Shown: piece by piece, positions 1 through 5,690 of the stretch
Numbering within the stretch: the stretch's first letter is position 1
How the letters are laid out: every line of letters begins with the position of its first letter
From: Acidobacteriaceae bacterium
GTDB taxonomy: Bacteria; Acidobacteriota; Terriglobia; Terriglobales; SbA1
Assembly: GCA_003136335.1 (NCBI GenBank)
Contig: PLEA01000642.1
Span: forward strand, 20,962 to 29,989
Direction: 5' to 3'
Length of the DNA: 9,028 bases
Program-made: the position numbers and the translations under genes
Notes under the pieces: model-generated
What the model was told of the DNA's origin: nothing
Databases searched by the model: none
What the model saw: only the letters and a program-made list of their open reading frames with translations

Positions 1-14
1 TGGAGAAAAGAGTC

Positions 15-1823
15 ATGCGTACTTGGAAAGCGATATTCACTGCGGCTCTGCTCGCCGCTTTAATGGCCACGATGAGCGCAGCCGCACAGCAAGCGGCGGA
101 TTCGCAACCGTCCGCCCAGCCGTCCGCGCCCGACGCGACGCAGACCGCACAACCGTCTCAGCAGCCTACGCCGGCACCAACGCCAGCACAAGCCGCACCG
201 GCACAGCAACCAGCCGCGGCGCCCGCTCCCACCACCATGGACCAGGTTGTGACCCTGTTCATTGAGCGGGAACACGCTCTGATCCAGATGCTTTCGAAGC
301 GCACGCCTGTGGTTGAGACCTATCTGCAGAATCTGACCGCGGATCCACAACTCGGCCCGGTGCCAAGCGCCGATCACTATTTCCTCGGTCGCATGGACAT
401 GGGCGAAGCCGGCGACCGGAAAGATTATCTGAAGGAACAGGACGTCAGCATGCAGACCCGCCTGATGGGCGGCTTCCAAAAGCTCTTCAAGGTGCAGTAT
501 CAGCCCCTGGGCTTCTCGTGGATGGTTTATGCCGACCACACCGACTTCGACCGCGAGCATTATAGCTTTACCTACGTGCGTCGCGAATTTCTGGGCGACG
601 TGCGCTGCCTGGTCTTCGATGTCACCCCCAAGAAGAACTCCGGCAAAGGCCGCTTCCTGGGCCGCATCTGGGTGGAAGATCAGGCCTTCAACATCGTGCG
701 CCTGAACGGAACCTACTACCCGGCGCCGCGAAACTCGTTCTTCTTTCACATGGACAGCTGGCGCTTGAACCTGATTCCCGGTTACTGGGTGCCGTCCTAC
801 ATCTACAGCGAGGAAGGCGACTTCAGCGCGGGCGTGAAGAACAAGGAAGCCTTCAAGGCACAGACCCGCATCTGGGGCTATGACCTGAAGAAGGGCACCA
901 AGGACGACGAGTTGACGCAGATCCGCGTGGACAGCGTGACCGACGAGAGCGCCAACAGCGGGGATGCGTCTCCGCTACAGGCGGAGCGGGTATGGCAGCA
1001 GCAGGCGGAAGACAACGTCGTCGATCGCCTGACCAGCGGAGGCCTGCTCGCCCCCGCAGGCGAAGTGGATCGGATTCTTCAGACCGGTGTGAACAATCTG
1101 GAGGTCACCAACAATATTGACCTGCCACGGCCGGTGCGTACACGCATCCTGCTCACTGCTCCGCTGGAAACTTTCAGCGTGGGCAACACCATCGTGATCA
1201 GCCGCGGGCTGGTGGACGTGCTTCCCGACGAGGCCAGCCTCGCCGCGGTTCTCGCTCATGAGCTCGCACACATCGTGCTGGGCCACAACCTGGGCAGCAA
1301 GTTTGCCTTCAACGACCGCATGCTGTTCAACGATAGCTCCACTTATCAGAACCTTGGATTCAAGCACATTCCGGAAGAAGAACAGGCCGCCGATAAGAAG
1401 GCCATCGAACTCCTGAAGAACTCGCCGTACGCGCAGAAGCTGGACAACGTGGGCTTGTTCCTGAAGGCGCTGCAACTGCGGGCTTCGCAACTCAGCGCGT
1501 TGCTGACCACGCACATGGGCAATCCGCTGGCGGAAAACGGGACGGTAACGCGCTTGTCCGGCCTCGCCACGCAAGGCCCAGCGCTCGACAACTTGAAACT
1601 GGATCAGATTGCGGCACTGCCGTTGGGCGGCCGCGTCAAGATCAATCCCTGGGACGACAAGGCGGAAATGGTGAAGACGGCTCCGGTCGCCATCACCTCG
1701 GCGCGTGACAAAATGCCGTTTGAGGTCACGCCCTTCTTTCCGCGGTTGGCCCGCTACGGTGCAGGCGCTGCCCCGACTGCGGCTCCAACCACCGCCGCCT
1801 CCAACTCAGGCTCGGGCAATTAG
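15..1823 (+). CDS. Exported M48-family zinc metallopeptidase with a novel N-terminal domain
   Basis: 602 aa. The start is supported by GGAG at 2-5, 9 nt before the ATG. Residues 1-24 form a signal peptide (Arg2 and Lys5, hydrophobic stretch ALLAALMA, then Ala-rich), so the protein should act in the periplasm or envelope. Residues about 25-74 are a low-complexity Ala/Pro/Gln linker. Residues about 75-320 are a beta-rich region (RCLVFDVTPKK, GRIWVEDQAFNIVRLNG) that recalls LolA/RseB-like folds, but this is only my inference. The peptidase part follows: TAPLETFSVGNTIVISRGLV (381-400), HELAH (His415, Glu416, His419) as the zinc-binding HExxH, and EQAAD (456-460) fitting the ExxAD third-ligand motif of M48 enzymes. 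It has no transmembrane spans like HtpX or Ste24, so it is closer to the soluble BepA/LoiP-type group. The C-terminal ~100 residues are unassigned and end in an Ala/Thr/Ser-rich tail. The substrate is unknown; an envelope quality-control role is a guess from the family. Confidence 0.88.
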   Translation: MRTWKAIFTAALLAALMATMSAAAQQAADSQPSAQPSAPDATQTAQPSQQPTPAPTPAQAAPAQQPAAAPAPTTMDQVVTLFIEREHALIQMLSKRTPVVETYLQNLTADPQLGPVPSADHYFLGRMDMGEAGDRKDYLKEQDVSMQTRLMGGFQKLFKVQYQPLGFSWMVYADHTDFDREHYSFTYVRREFLGDVRCLVFDVTPKKNSGKGRFLGRIWVEDQAFNIVRLNGTYYPAPRNSFFFHMDSWRLNLIPGYWVPSYIYSEEGDFSAGVKNKEAFKAQTRIWGYDLKKGTKDDELTQIRVDSVTDESANSGDASPLQAERVWQQQAEDNVVDRLTSGGLLAPAGEVDRILQTGVNNLEVTNNIDLPRPVRTRILLTAPLETFSVGNTIVISRGLVDVLPDEASLAAVLAHELAHIVLGHNLGSKFAFNDRMLFNDSSTYQNLGFKHIPEEEQAADKKAIELLKNSPYAQKLDNVGLFLKALQLRASQLSALLTTHMGNPLAENGTVTRLSGLATQGPALDNLKLDQIAALPLGGRVKINPWDDKAEMVKTAPVAITSARDKMPFEVTPFFPRLARYGAGAAPTAAPTTAASNSGSGN

Positions 1824-1852
1824 CTTTCTACTCCAAGTTGACGTAAGACGTG

Positions 1853-1900
1853 GGCCGGGATCCGGAACTTCCTTCCGGGATACCGGCCTTCGTTCTTTCA
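1853..1900 (+). terminator. Probable intrinsic terminator after the M48 peptidase gene
   Basis: The hairpin begins 30 nt after the stop codon. GGCCGG (1853-1858) pairs with CCGGCC (1883-1888). Inside it, after a mismatch and one bulged G, CCGGAA (1862-1867) pairs with TTCCGG (1873-1878) around a 5-nt loop. A pyrimidine-rich tail, TTCGTTCTTTC, follows. The stem is strong; the U-tract is interrupted, so efficiency is uncertain. Confidence 0.6.
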
Positions 1901-2021
1901 GCCGGCAGTCGCAGCGGCCTCTTCATTAGAGCTGACGAGGCTGATGCATAGGAGAGCAACAGAATTATTTCAGGAGACAAACCTAGTCTACGATAGTCGC
2001 GGTGTGTTCTCACCCCAAGGC
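1901..2021. other. Intergenic remainder without a recognisable gene
   Basis: Between the peptidase terminator and the 3' end of the minus-strand miniprotein gene I see no supported coding frame. A plus-strand frame opening at 1944 has no ribosome binding site and reads across the miniprotein on the opposite strand, so I treat it as noise. GC content starts to fall here. Confidence 0.4.
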
Positions 2022-2045
2022 CTACACTTTCGGCCTTGGATTTTC
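2015..2045 (+). terminator. Hairpin overlapping the miniprotein stop codon
   Basis: CCAAGGCC (2015-2022) and GGCCTTGG (2032-2039) form a perfect 8-bp stem with a 9-nt loop. On the plus strand it is followed by ATTTTC, a short T-run that could act as a second terminator for transcripts from the left. On the minus strand the miniprotein's TAG (2024-2022) lies at the stem-loop junction and no T-run follows. It could therefore be a weak terminator for the plus strand or an mRNA 3'-end stabiliser for the minus strand. Confidence 0.35.
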
Positions 2046-2186
2046 GACGTTGCTGAGGTTTGTATCCTTTCTGATGTCCTGGTGGGTCACAAGTGTCCTT
2101 TTGAGAAGGCTATTAATCTTGCTGAGCTCCCAGAAGATCAAAACCAGCAGAATCGCGATTACGAACAGCAAGAATAGAACATTCAT
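2022..2186 (-). CDS. Small single-span membrane protein, 54 aa
   Basis: I read this from the minus strand; no long frame covers it. It starts with ATG at 2186 and ends with TAG at 2024-2022. The sequence begins MNVLFLLFVIAILLVLIFW, an almost unbroken hydrophobic helix over residues 3-19. Then come an amphipathic, charged segment (ELSKINSLLKRTLVTHQDIRK, about residues 20-40) and a polar tail ending RPKV. AGG lies 7 nt upstream of the ATG (CAAAAGG then TTAAAAA), a good Shine-Dalgarno geometry. The pattern suggests a membrane-anchored small protein with a short extramembrane helix. I do not recognise the family. It is on the same strand as dinB, 260 nt downstream, but too far away to assume cotranscription, and a separate promoter candidate exists. 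Its GC is lower than that of its neighbours. Function is unknown; existence is supported by composition plus ribosome binding site only. Confidence 0.6.
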   Translation of the reverse strand: MNVLFLLFVIAILLVLIFWELSKINSLLKRTLVTHQDIRKDTNLSNVENPRPKV

Positions 2187-2203
2187 TTTTTAACCTTTTG
2201 CGG

Positions 2204-2223
2204 CTAGCGAATTTAAACGCTAG
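2204..2223. promoter_or_regulatory. 20-bp palindrome just upstream of the miniprotein gene
   Basis: CTAGCG (2204-2209) and CGCTAG (2218-2223) form a perfect inverted repeat around the AT-only spacer AATTTAAA. It ends 18 nt upstream of the miniprotein ATG. It could be a dimeric-regulator operator or, in the RNA, a hairpin close to the ribosome binding site. No known operator consensus is matched. Confidence 0.4.
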
Positions 2224-2273
2224 GGCATTCTACTACCAGCCTCGTCCGGAAAGAGGTACTCAATCTTGTCCAT
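2220..2273 (-). CDS. Possible 17-aa leader peptide upstream of the miniprotein gene
   Basis: A minus-strand ATG at 2273 opens MDKIEYLFPDEAGSRMP and stops with TAG at 2222-2220. It lies between the TATAAT box and the miniprotein gene, and its stop codon falls inside the palindrome at 2204-2223. There is no clear Shine-Dalgarno, although GATAAA sits 7 nt upstream of the ATG. A frame this short can occur by chance, and only its position makes it worth noting. Confidence 0.15.
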   Translation of the reverse strand: MDKIEYLFPDEAGSRMP

Positions 2274-2292
2274 GCAGAAGTTTATCTTCAAC

Positions 2293-2298
2293 ATTATA
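2293..2298 (-). promoter_or_regulatory. Perfect -10 box (TATAAT) upstream of the miniprotein gene
   Basis: ATTATA on the plus strand reads TATAAT on the minus strand, 107 nt upstream of the miniprotein ATG at 2186. I see no convincing -35 element at 16-18 nt spacing and no TGn extension, so this is a candidate based on a consensus -10 in an AT-rich gap. Confidence 0.35.
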
Positions 2299-2446
2299 TG
2301 ACAGCCCAGCATCGTCTTTTGAGGGCCGAGGCTTATTTTCGACAATAAGGGCCGTTGTCGTGAAGTATCCGATTGGTTGCAAGGGCGCCGCCCCCTCTGC
2401 ATGAATTGCCCTGGGGCCAGACTGTTTTGCGCGCACAGTGCGGCGA
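2299..2446. other. Gap between dinB and the miniprotein promoter, no gene seen
   Basis: I see no supported coding frame on either strand. There is a short imperfect inverted repeat, CTTATT (2332-2337) and AATAAG (2343-2348), and a GC-rich stretch near 2382-2396. Neither is a clear terminator for dinB, whose stop lies at 2447-2449. Confidence 0.35.
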
Positions 2447-3712
2447 CTATGAATTGCGCGGTTTGTTCTTTCCCGGCAGGCTCGCGGGATTCTCGTGAAC
2501 CCGCTCGCGGAAAGTTCCGCGCATACCACCTGCCAGACTTACGCTCGACTCGCCGAATTTGTCACGCAAGCGATCCGCTGCGGCCAGCGCATCTTTCCAC
2601 CGCTGCTGGCGATTGCCCTCGAGCAGGTTGATCTGATCGGGTTGTGAAGTGAACGACGAGGCATGCACGCCCAGAAGGCGAATCGGTGCACCTTTTTTCC
2701 AATTCTTGCGGAACAGCGCACGAACTTCACCGAAAATCTCGGTGTCGAGCTGAGTCGGGGATGCGAGAGTGTGAGCGCGAGTGAGCGTCGTGAAATCTTT
2801 GTAGCGCAGCTTGAGTTGAAGCGTGCGCGCATGAAACTGGGATTCCCGCAGCCGCCGACCGACCATCTCAGAAAGGCGCATCAGCGTGGCTTCGAGCTGA
2901 CTGGCGTCTGCCGTGTCTTCGTTGTAAGTGTGCTCGTGGCTGATGGACTTGGCTTCAGCATCGGCTCCGACTTCGGAGTCGAACCAGCCGCCAGCGTCCT
3001 CGCCGCGAGCCTTGCCCGCAAGAGCCAAGCCCCATTTTCCGAAACGATCTCTTAGTTCGGATTCCTCGAGGCGCGCCAGGTCTCCAACTTTCTTTATGCC
3101 GAGCGCGTGCAGGTGGCTCTCCATCACCTTGCCGACGCCGGGAATTTCGCGCACGTCGAGCGGCGCGAGAAACTTGGCCTCTTCGCCGGGAACGATGTAG
3201 AGCACGCCGTTGGGCTTGGCCTGCGCCGAAGAAACCTTGGCGATCAAGCGGGAAGTTCCAATTCCCACCGAACAGTTCAGGCCGGTGTCGGCTTTCATGC
3301 GCTGGTGCAGAGCGTGCGCGGCTTTAAGCGGAGGACCGTGCAGACGTTCGGTTCCGGTCATATCCAGATAAGCTTCGTCGATAGAGGCCATTTCGACCTG
3401 GGGAGAGAATTTTCCAAGGACTGTGTGAGCTTTTTCTGAAAACTCGCGGTAGCGGTCGGGATGTCCGTCGACGAAGATAGCCTGCGGGCAAAGCTTGGCC
3501 GCCGTGCGGAGCGGCATGGCGGAATGCACTCCGAATTTTCGCGCCGCGTAGGAAGCAGCAGAGACGACTCCGCGCTCGTCGCGCTGGCCACCTACGACGA
3601 CCGGCTTGCCTTTCAGAGAAGGATCGTACAGTTCTTCCACGGAGACGAAGAAGGCGTCCATATCCACGTGGAAGATGGTGCGGGTGAAGGCGGGATGGTA
3701 CGCAGCGGCCAT
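2447..3712 (-). CDS. dinB: DNA polymerase IV (Y-family translesion polymerase)
   Basis: 421 aa. Error-prone DNA polymerase that extends past lesions, classically part of the SOS response. Motifs in order: HVDMDAFF (15-22), giving catalytic Asp17 and the steric-gate Phe22; GKPVVVGG (35-42); ASIDEAYLD (109-117), giving catalytic Asp112 and Glu113; CSVGIGTSRLIAK (147-159); the helix-hairpin-helix PGVGK (191-195); then the little-finger domain from about 250. QINLL (360-364), followed by a helix ending LRDKFG, is placed like the internal beta-clamp-binding motif (QLxLF type) of many DinB proteins; no such motif is seen at the extreme C-terminus. All key residues are present, so it should be active. 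The start at 3712 gives the usual short lead before HVDMDAFF. There is no Shine-Dalgarno; TAAAAT lies 9 nt before the ATG, suggesting leaderless expression. It stands alone, divergent from a membrane-protein gene 89 bp away. Confidence 0.97.
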   Translation of the reverse strand: MAAAYHPAFTRTIFHVDMDAFFVSVEELYDPSLKGKPVVVGGQRDERGVVSAASYAARKFGVHSAMPLRTAAKLCPQAIFVDGHPDRYREFSEKAHTVLGKFSPQVEMASIDEAYLDMTGTERLHGPPLKAAHALHQRMKADTGLNCSVGIGTSRLIAKVSSAQAKPNGVLYIVPGEEAKFLAPLDVREIPGVGKVMESHLHALGIKKVGDLARLEESELRDRFGKWGLALAGKARGEDAGGWFDSEVGADAEAKSISHEHTYNEDTADASQLEATLMRLSEMVGRRLRESQFHARTLQLKLRYKDFTTLTRAHTLASPTQLDTEIFGEVRALFRKNWKKGAPIRLLGVHASSFTSQPDQINLLEGNRQQRWKDALAAADRLRDKFGESSVSLAGGMRGTFRERVHENPASLPGKNKPRNS

Positions 3713-3721
3713 GCTGGAAGA

Positions 3722-3750
3722 ATTTTAGCAGCTGCTGTTGCACCGGTCCG
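3722..3750 (-). promoter_or_regulatory. Candidate dinB promoter, leaderless type
   Basis: On the minus strand, CGGACC (3750-3745), 17 nt, then TAAAAT (3727-3722), then 9 nt to the ATG at 3712. The -35 keeps only the GAC core of TTGACA. Transcription would begin close to the start codon. Two palindromes overlap it: ACCGG-T-CCGGT (3742-3752) on the -35 and AGCAGCTGCT (3727-3736) beside the -10. Either could be an operator. I find no match to the LexA boxes I know from Proteobacteria or Firmicutes. Confidence 0.4.
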
Positions 3751-3788
3751 GTCAGAGCAATCAGGTGCGCTCAACTCGGAACCGCTGT

Positions 3789-3794
3789 TAGAAT
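3789..3794 (+). promoter_or_regulatory. Candidate -10 box (TAGAAT) for the membrane protein, leaderless type
   Basis: TAGAAT ends 7 nt before the ATG at 3802, the distance expected when transcription starts at or next to the start codon. No Shine-Dalgarno is present in the sequence between. No good -35 element is visible. Confidence 0.4.
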
Positions 3795-3801
3795 CCGCCT
3801 C

Positions 3802-4317
3802 ATGCCCGGACGCGCTATCAGGACCACGGCTCGCATCGCGTTTCTTCTTTGCGGACTGATTTCGCTTTTCACAGGCGTTCCTTACGTGATGCTGCGGGGC
3901 GTCGGCCTGCCGGTTCAGAGCGAATGGGTGATATTTGTGGTTGCCCTAGCACTGGTGGGCGTTTTCAGCGCGACGCTTGCGGTGCTGCCCCGCTCCTGCA
4001 TCGCGAAAGCATGCAAGAAAGATCGGGACGATGAACAGTTGTTTTCAGCGCCCCTCAAACTGCTCGGTGGCTTCGCGGCAATTTCATATGTCCTGGCACT
4101 CGTCGCCTATCTCGCTCCGCACCGCTGGAATCTCGATCCTCAACTCATGCTTTCGCTGTGTCCGATGTATTTCGTAAAGATGACGTTCGATCCCTCGCTC
4201 GTGGCCATCTTTTTCCTGCTTGCTCCCATGAACGCGGCGGTGTACGGCTCGCTCGGCCTCACCGTGGGATATGCATGGTTGGCCTTGCGTAAACGAACAT
4301 CAAGTCAGACTCCCTGA
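3802..4317 (+). CDS. Four-span integral membrane protein of unknown function
   Basis: 171 aa. I do not recognise a characterised family. Hydrophobic segments at about 11-32, 42-63, 84-105 and 131-162 predict four membrane helices. A basic/acidic loop follows helix 2 (CIAKACKKDRDDEQ, about 66-79) and a basic tail ends the protein (LRKRTSSQTP). The positive N-terminus, loop and C-terminus all fit a cytoplasmic side. The last helix region (FLLAPMNAAVYGSLGL) has the Pro-Met-Asn kink seen in small Acidobacteria membrane proteins I have met, but that is memory, not a search. No catalytic motif is visible. The ATG at 3802 lacks a Shine-Dalgarno and is preceded by TAGAAT. It is divergent from dinB and convergent with the downstream lipoprotein gene, so its neighbours give little functional information. 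Codon use and hydrophobic pattern make a real gene likely. Confidence 0.72.
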   Translation: MPGRAIRTTARIAFLLCGLISLFTGVPYVMLRGVGLPVQSEWVIFVVALALVGVFSATLAVLPRSCIAKACKKDRDDEQLFSAPLKLLGGFAAISYVLALVAYLAPHRWNLDPQLMLSLCPMYFVKMTFDPSLVAIFFLLAPMNAAVYGSLGLTVGYAWLALRKRTSSQTP

Positions 4318-4345
4318 AACGAACGCGTGGTGCAAAAATGTCCGC

Positions 4346-4417
4346 ATGATGACCGTGCGAGCTGGATTTGTGTCGCTGCTGATTGTGACGACGGCGGGTG
4401 CCCCTAACTTTGGCTAA
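4346..4417 (+). pseudogene. Possible remnant: signal-peptide-like 23-codon frame
   Basis: ATGATG at 4346 opens a 23-codon frame, MMTVRAGFVSLLIVTTAGAP followed by three more residues, ending with TAA at 4415-4417. The peptide has the n-h-c layout of a secretion signal (Arg5, then a hydrophobic run, then TAGAP) but nothing follows it. Its stop overlaps the lipoprotein gene's TAG on the other strand. It may be the 5' stub of a lost exported-protein gene, or chance. No Shine-Dalgarno is present. Confidence 0.15.
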
Positions 4418-4421
4418 GGGG
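4401..4421. terminator. Weak hairpin between convergent genes
   Basis: CCCCT (4401-4405) can pair with AGGGG (4417-4421), a 5-bp stem with an 11-nt loop that contains the lipoprotein stop codon. It lies between two convergent genes, so it could act in both directions, but there is no good T-run on either side. Confidence 0.2.
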
Positions 4422-5559
4422 TCAAAATTGGGAAGCGGACAGTCGCGAGTGCCACTGGGCCCACGCTCGTGGGAAACGGAGAACCAGGTAAGGGCGCGAG
4501 GGTACCCGCAGGTAAATCCACGCTGAAGGCAAGGATGCTGTTGGAATGAGAATCGGGGGCGTAGAGGATTCCGCCGTTGCCGCTGATGAGTCCTCCCGAT
4601 GCCGTACCCGCGGGAAACGGAGAACCCTGGATCTGGGTCAGGATGCCGGTGTTCGCGTCCACGCTGTAGGCGGAGACTGTGTGGTCAAGGCCGTTGAGGG
4701 CATACAAGAAGTTGTTGTACGCGAGAAGCGACGCCGGCCCGCGCCCGGCGCGAAACGGCGAGCCAGGAAGCGGGGCAAGAGCGCCGGATTCACCGATTGA
4801 AAAGGCGGCAATTTCATTCAGGCCGCTCAGCGTGACGTAGAGTATGCCCCCGGTAATTCCGCTCCCGGTGACGGCCATCGCAGCGGGCGCACTGTTGGGG
4901 GCGGTTGCAAAGGGAGAACCGGGAACAGGCGTCAGGGAGCCATCGGAATTGATCGTAAAACCCCAAATGCCACCGCCGGTGAAATCCGCGGCGTACAGAA
5001 GGGGAATGCTATCCGAGTTATTGTAGGTCGAAATCAGATTCACCGGCGCAAAGCCAGCGGCGAACGGCGAGCCGGGAAGCGCCGTCAGGGCGCCGGTCGC
5101 GTTGAGGTTGTCCAAAGCGGCGATCGTGCCGTTCGTGTCTCCGACATAGAGGTAATTGCCGAAGCTCAGGAGTCCTGCCGGACTGCCCGGACCGGTGCCC
5201 AAGCTGAAAGGCGATCCCGTTATCGCTGAAAGCGTGTCGTCACTCGAGTTCACGGCAAACGCATCGATCGCATTACTGTCTGGATCCGATACATACACTG
5301 CGTAGCCACCAAGAGGAGCCGTAAGGTACGGGCTGTTAGCGGCGCCTTGAGTGATTGCGGGCGTACCGAGGACGCCGCTGGAGTCGGCCTTGAAGGTGAG
5401 AATCTGGCTGGCGTTTGTGGTCGCGGAAACAAGGAAGCATCCGCTGCACGCGGCGCCTGATTGACCGTTCGTGCTGTTCGCACCGCAGCCCGCGAGTATG
5501 AGCGACAGAGCCGCGACGGAAAGAGCTTTGGCGAGGGACCCAAGAGAGCGGATACGCAT
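4414..5559 (-). CDS. Lipoprotein with a beta-propeller of PGSPF repeats (YncE/lactonase-like)
   Basis: 381 aa. The N-terminus is a lipoprotein signal: basic start MRIRS, hydrophobic stretch, then LAGC with the lipidated Cys at 25. The mature part is a run of ~39-52-residue units. Each ends in a GSPF turn, at 115-118, 163-166, 214-217, 266-269, 312-315 and 359-362, with a degenerate NSPY at 76-79. Between turns, strands such as YLYVGDTNGTIAALD, FLYALNGLDHTVSAYSV and ILAFSVD repeat the theme (L/I)Y-N/D-I-A-F/Y-S/D. This indicates a beta-propeller of about seven blades, resembling the YncE or 6-phosphogluconolactonase-like fold. No catalytic residues can be assigned, and such lipoproteins are usually annotated only as hypothetical. 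It should be tethered at the cell envelope, perhaps as a binding scaffold. GGAGGAG lies 5-10 nt before the ATG, a strong ribosome binding site. It lies 193 bp downstream of glgA on the same strand but has its own promoter candidate. Confidence 0.85.
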   Translation of the reverse strand: MRIRSLGSLAKALSVAALSLILAGCGANSTNGQSGAACSGCFLVSATTNASQILTFKADSSGVLGTPAITQGAANSPYLTAPLGGYAVYVSDPDSNAIDAFAVNSSDDTLSAITGSPFSLGTGPGSPAGLLSFGNYLYVGDTNGTIAALDNLNATGALTALPGSPFAAGFAPVNLISTYNNSDSIPLLYAADFTGGGIWGFTINSDGSLTPVPGSPFATAPNSAPAAMAVTGSGITGGILYVTLSGLNEIAAFSIGESGALAPLPGSPFRAGRGPASLLAYNNFLYALNGLDHTVSAYSVDANTGILTQIQGSPFPAGTASGGLISGNGGILYAPDSHSNSILAFSVDLPAGTLAPLPGSPFPTSVGPVALATVRFPILTP

Positions 5560-5673
5560 TGCTTCTCCTCCAGGTCGAAGTGATGGGCGGGACTCAGGTC
5601 GCCGACTTGAGCAACCGGACCGGGATGCTCCGAGCCTGTGAACCCTGCGGCGACAAAAAAGTTGCTGCCCTGG

Positions 5674-5679
5674 ATTATA
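5674..5679 (-). promoter_or_regulatory. Perfect -10 box (TATAAT) for the lipoprotein gene
   Basis: The minus strand reads GCGGTATAATCC, placing TATAAT 114 nt before the lipoprotein ATG. A start near 5667 would leave a leader of roughly 107 nt. The -35 region is unclear. It lies directly downstream of the dispersed repeat, suggesting the lipoprotein is transcribed independently of glgA. Confidence 0.5.
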
Positions 5680-5690
5680 CCGCTAACGCG

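Noticed and set aside
60..749. Long minus-strand frame opposite the M48 gene
   Set aside because: Its His/Arg/Gly-biased composition is typical of an antisense shadow, and the plus frame has a signal peptide and metallopeptidase motifs.
1944..2177. Plus-strand 77-codon frame opposite the miniprotein
   Set aside because: It has no ribosome binding site and no hydrophobic or domain pattern; the minus-strand frame explains the region better.
4460..5230. Regularly spaced GGAAACGGAGAACC-like tracts, considered as a CRISPR array or tandem repeat
   Set aside because: Spacing is ~120-155 nt and each copy encodes the GSPF turn of the propeller in frame, so these are protein-repeat signatures.
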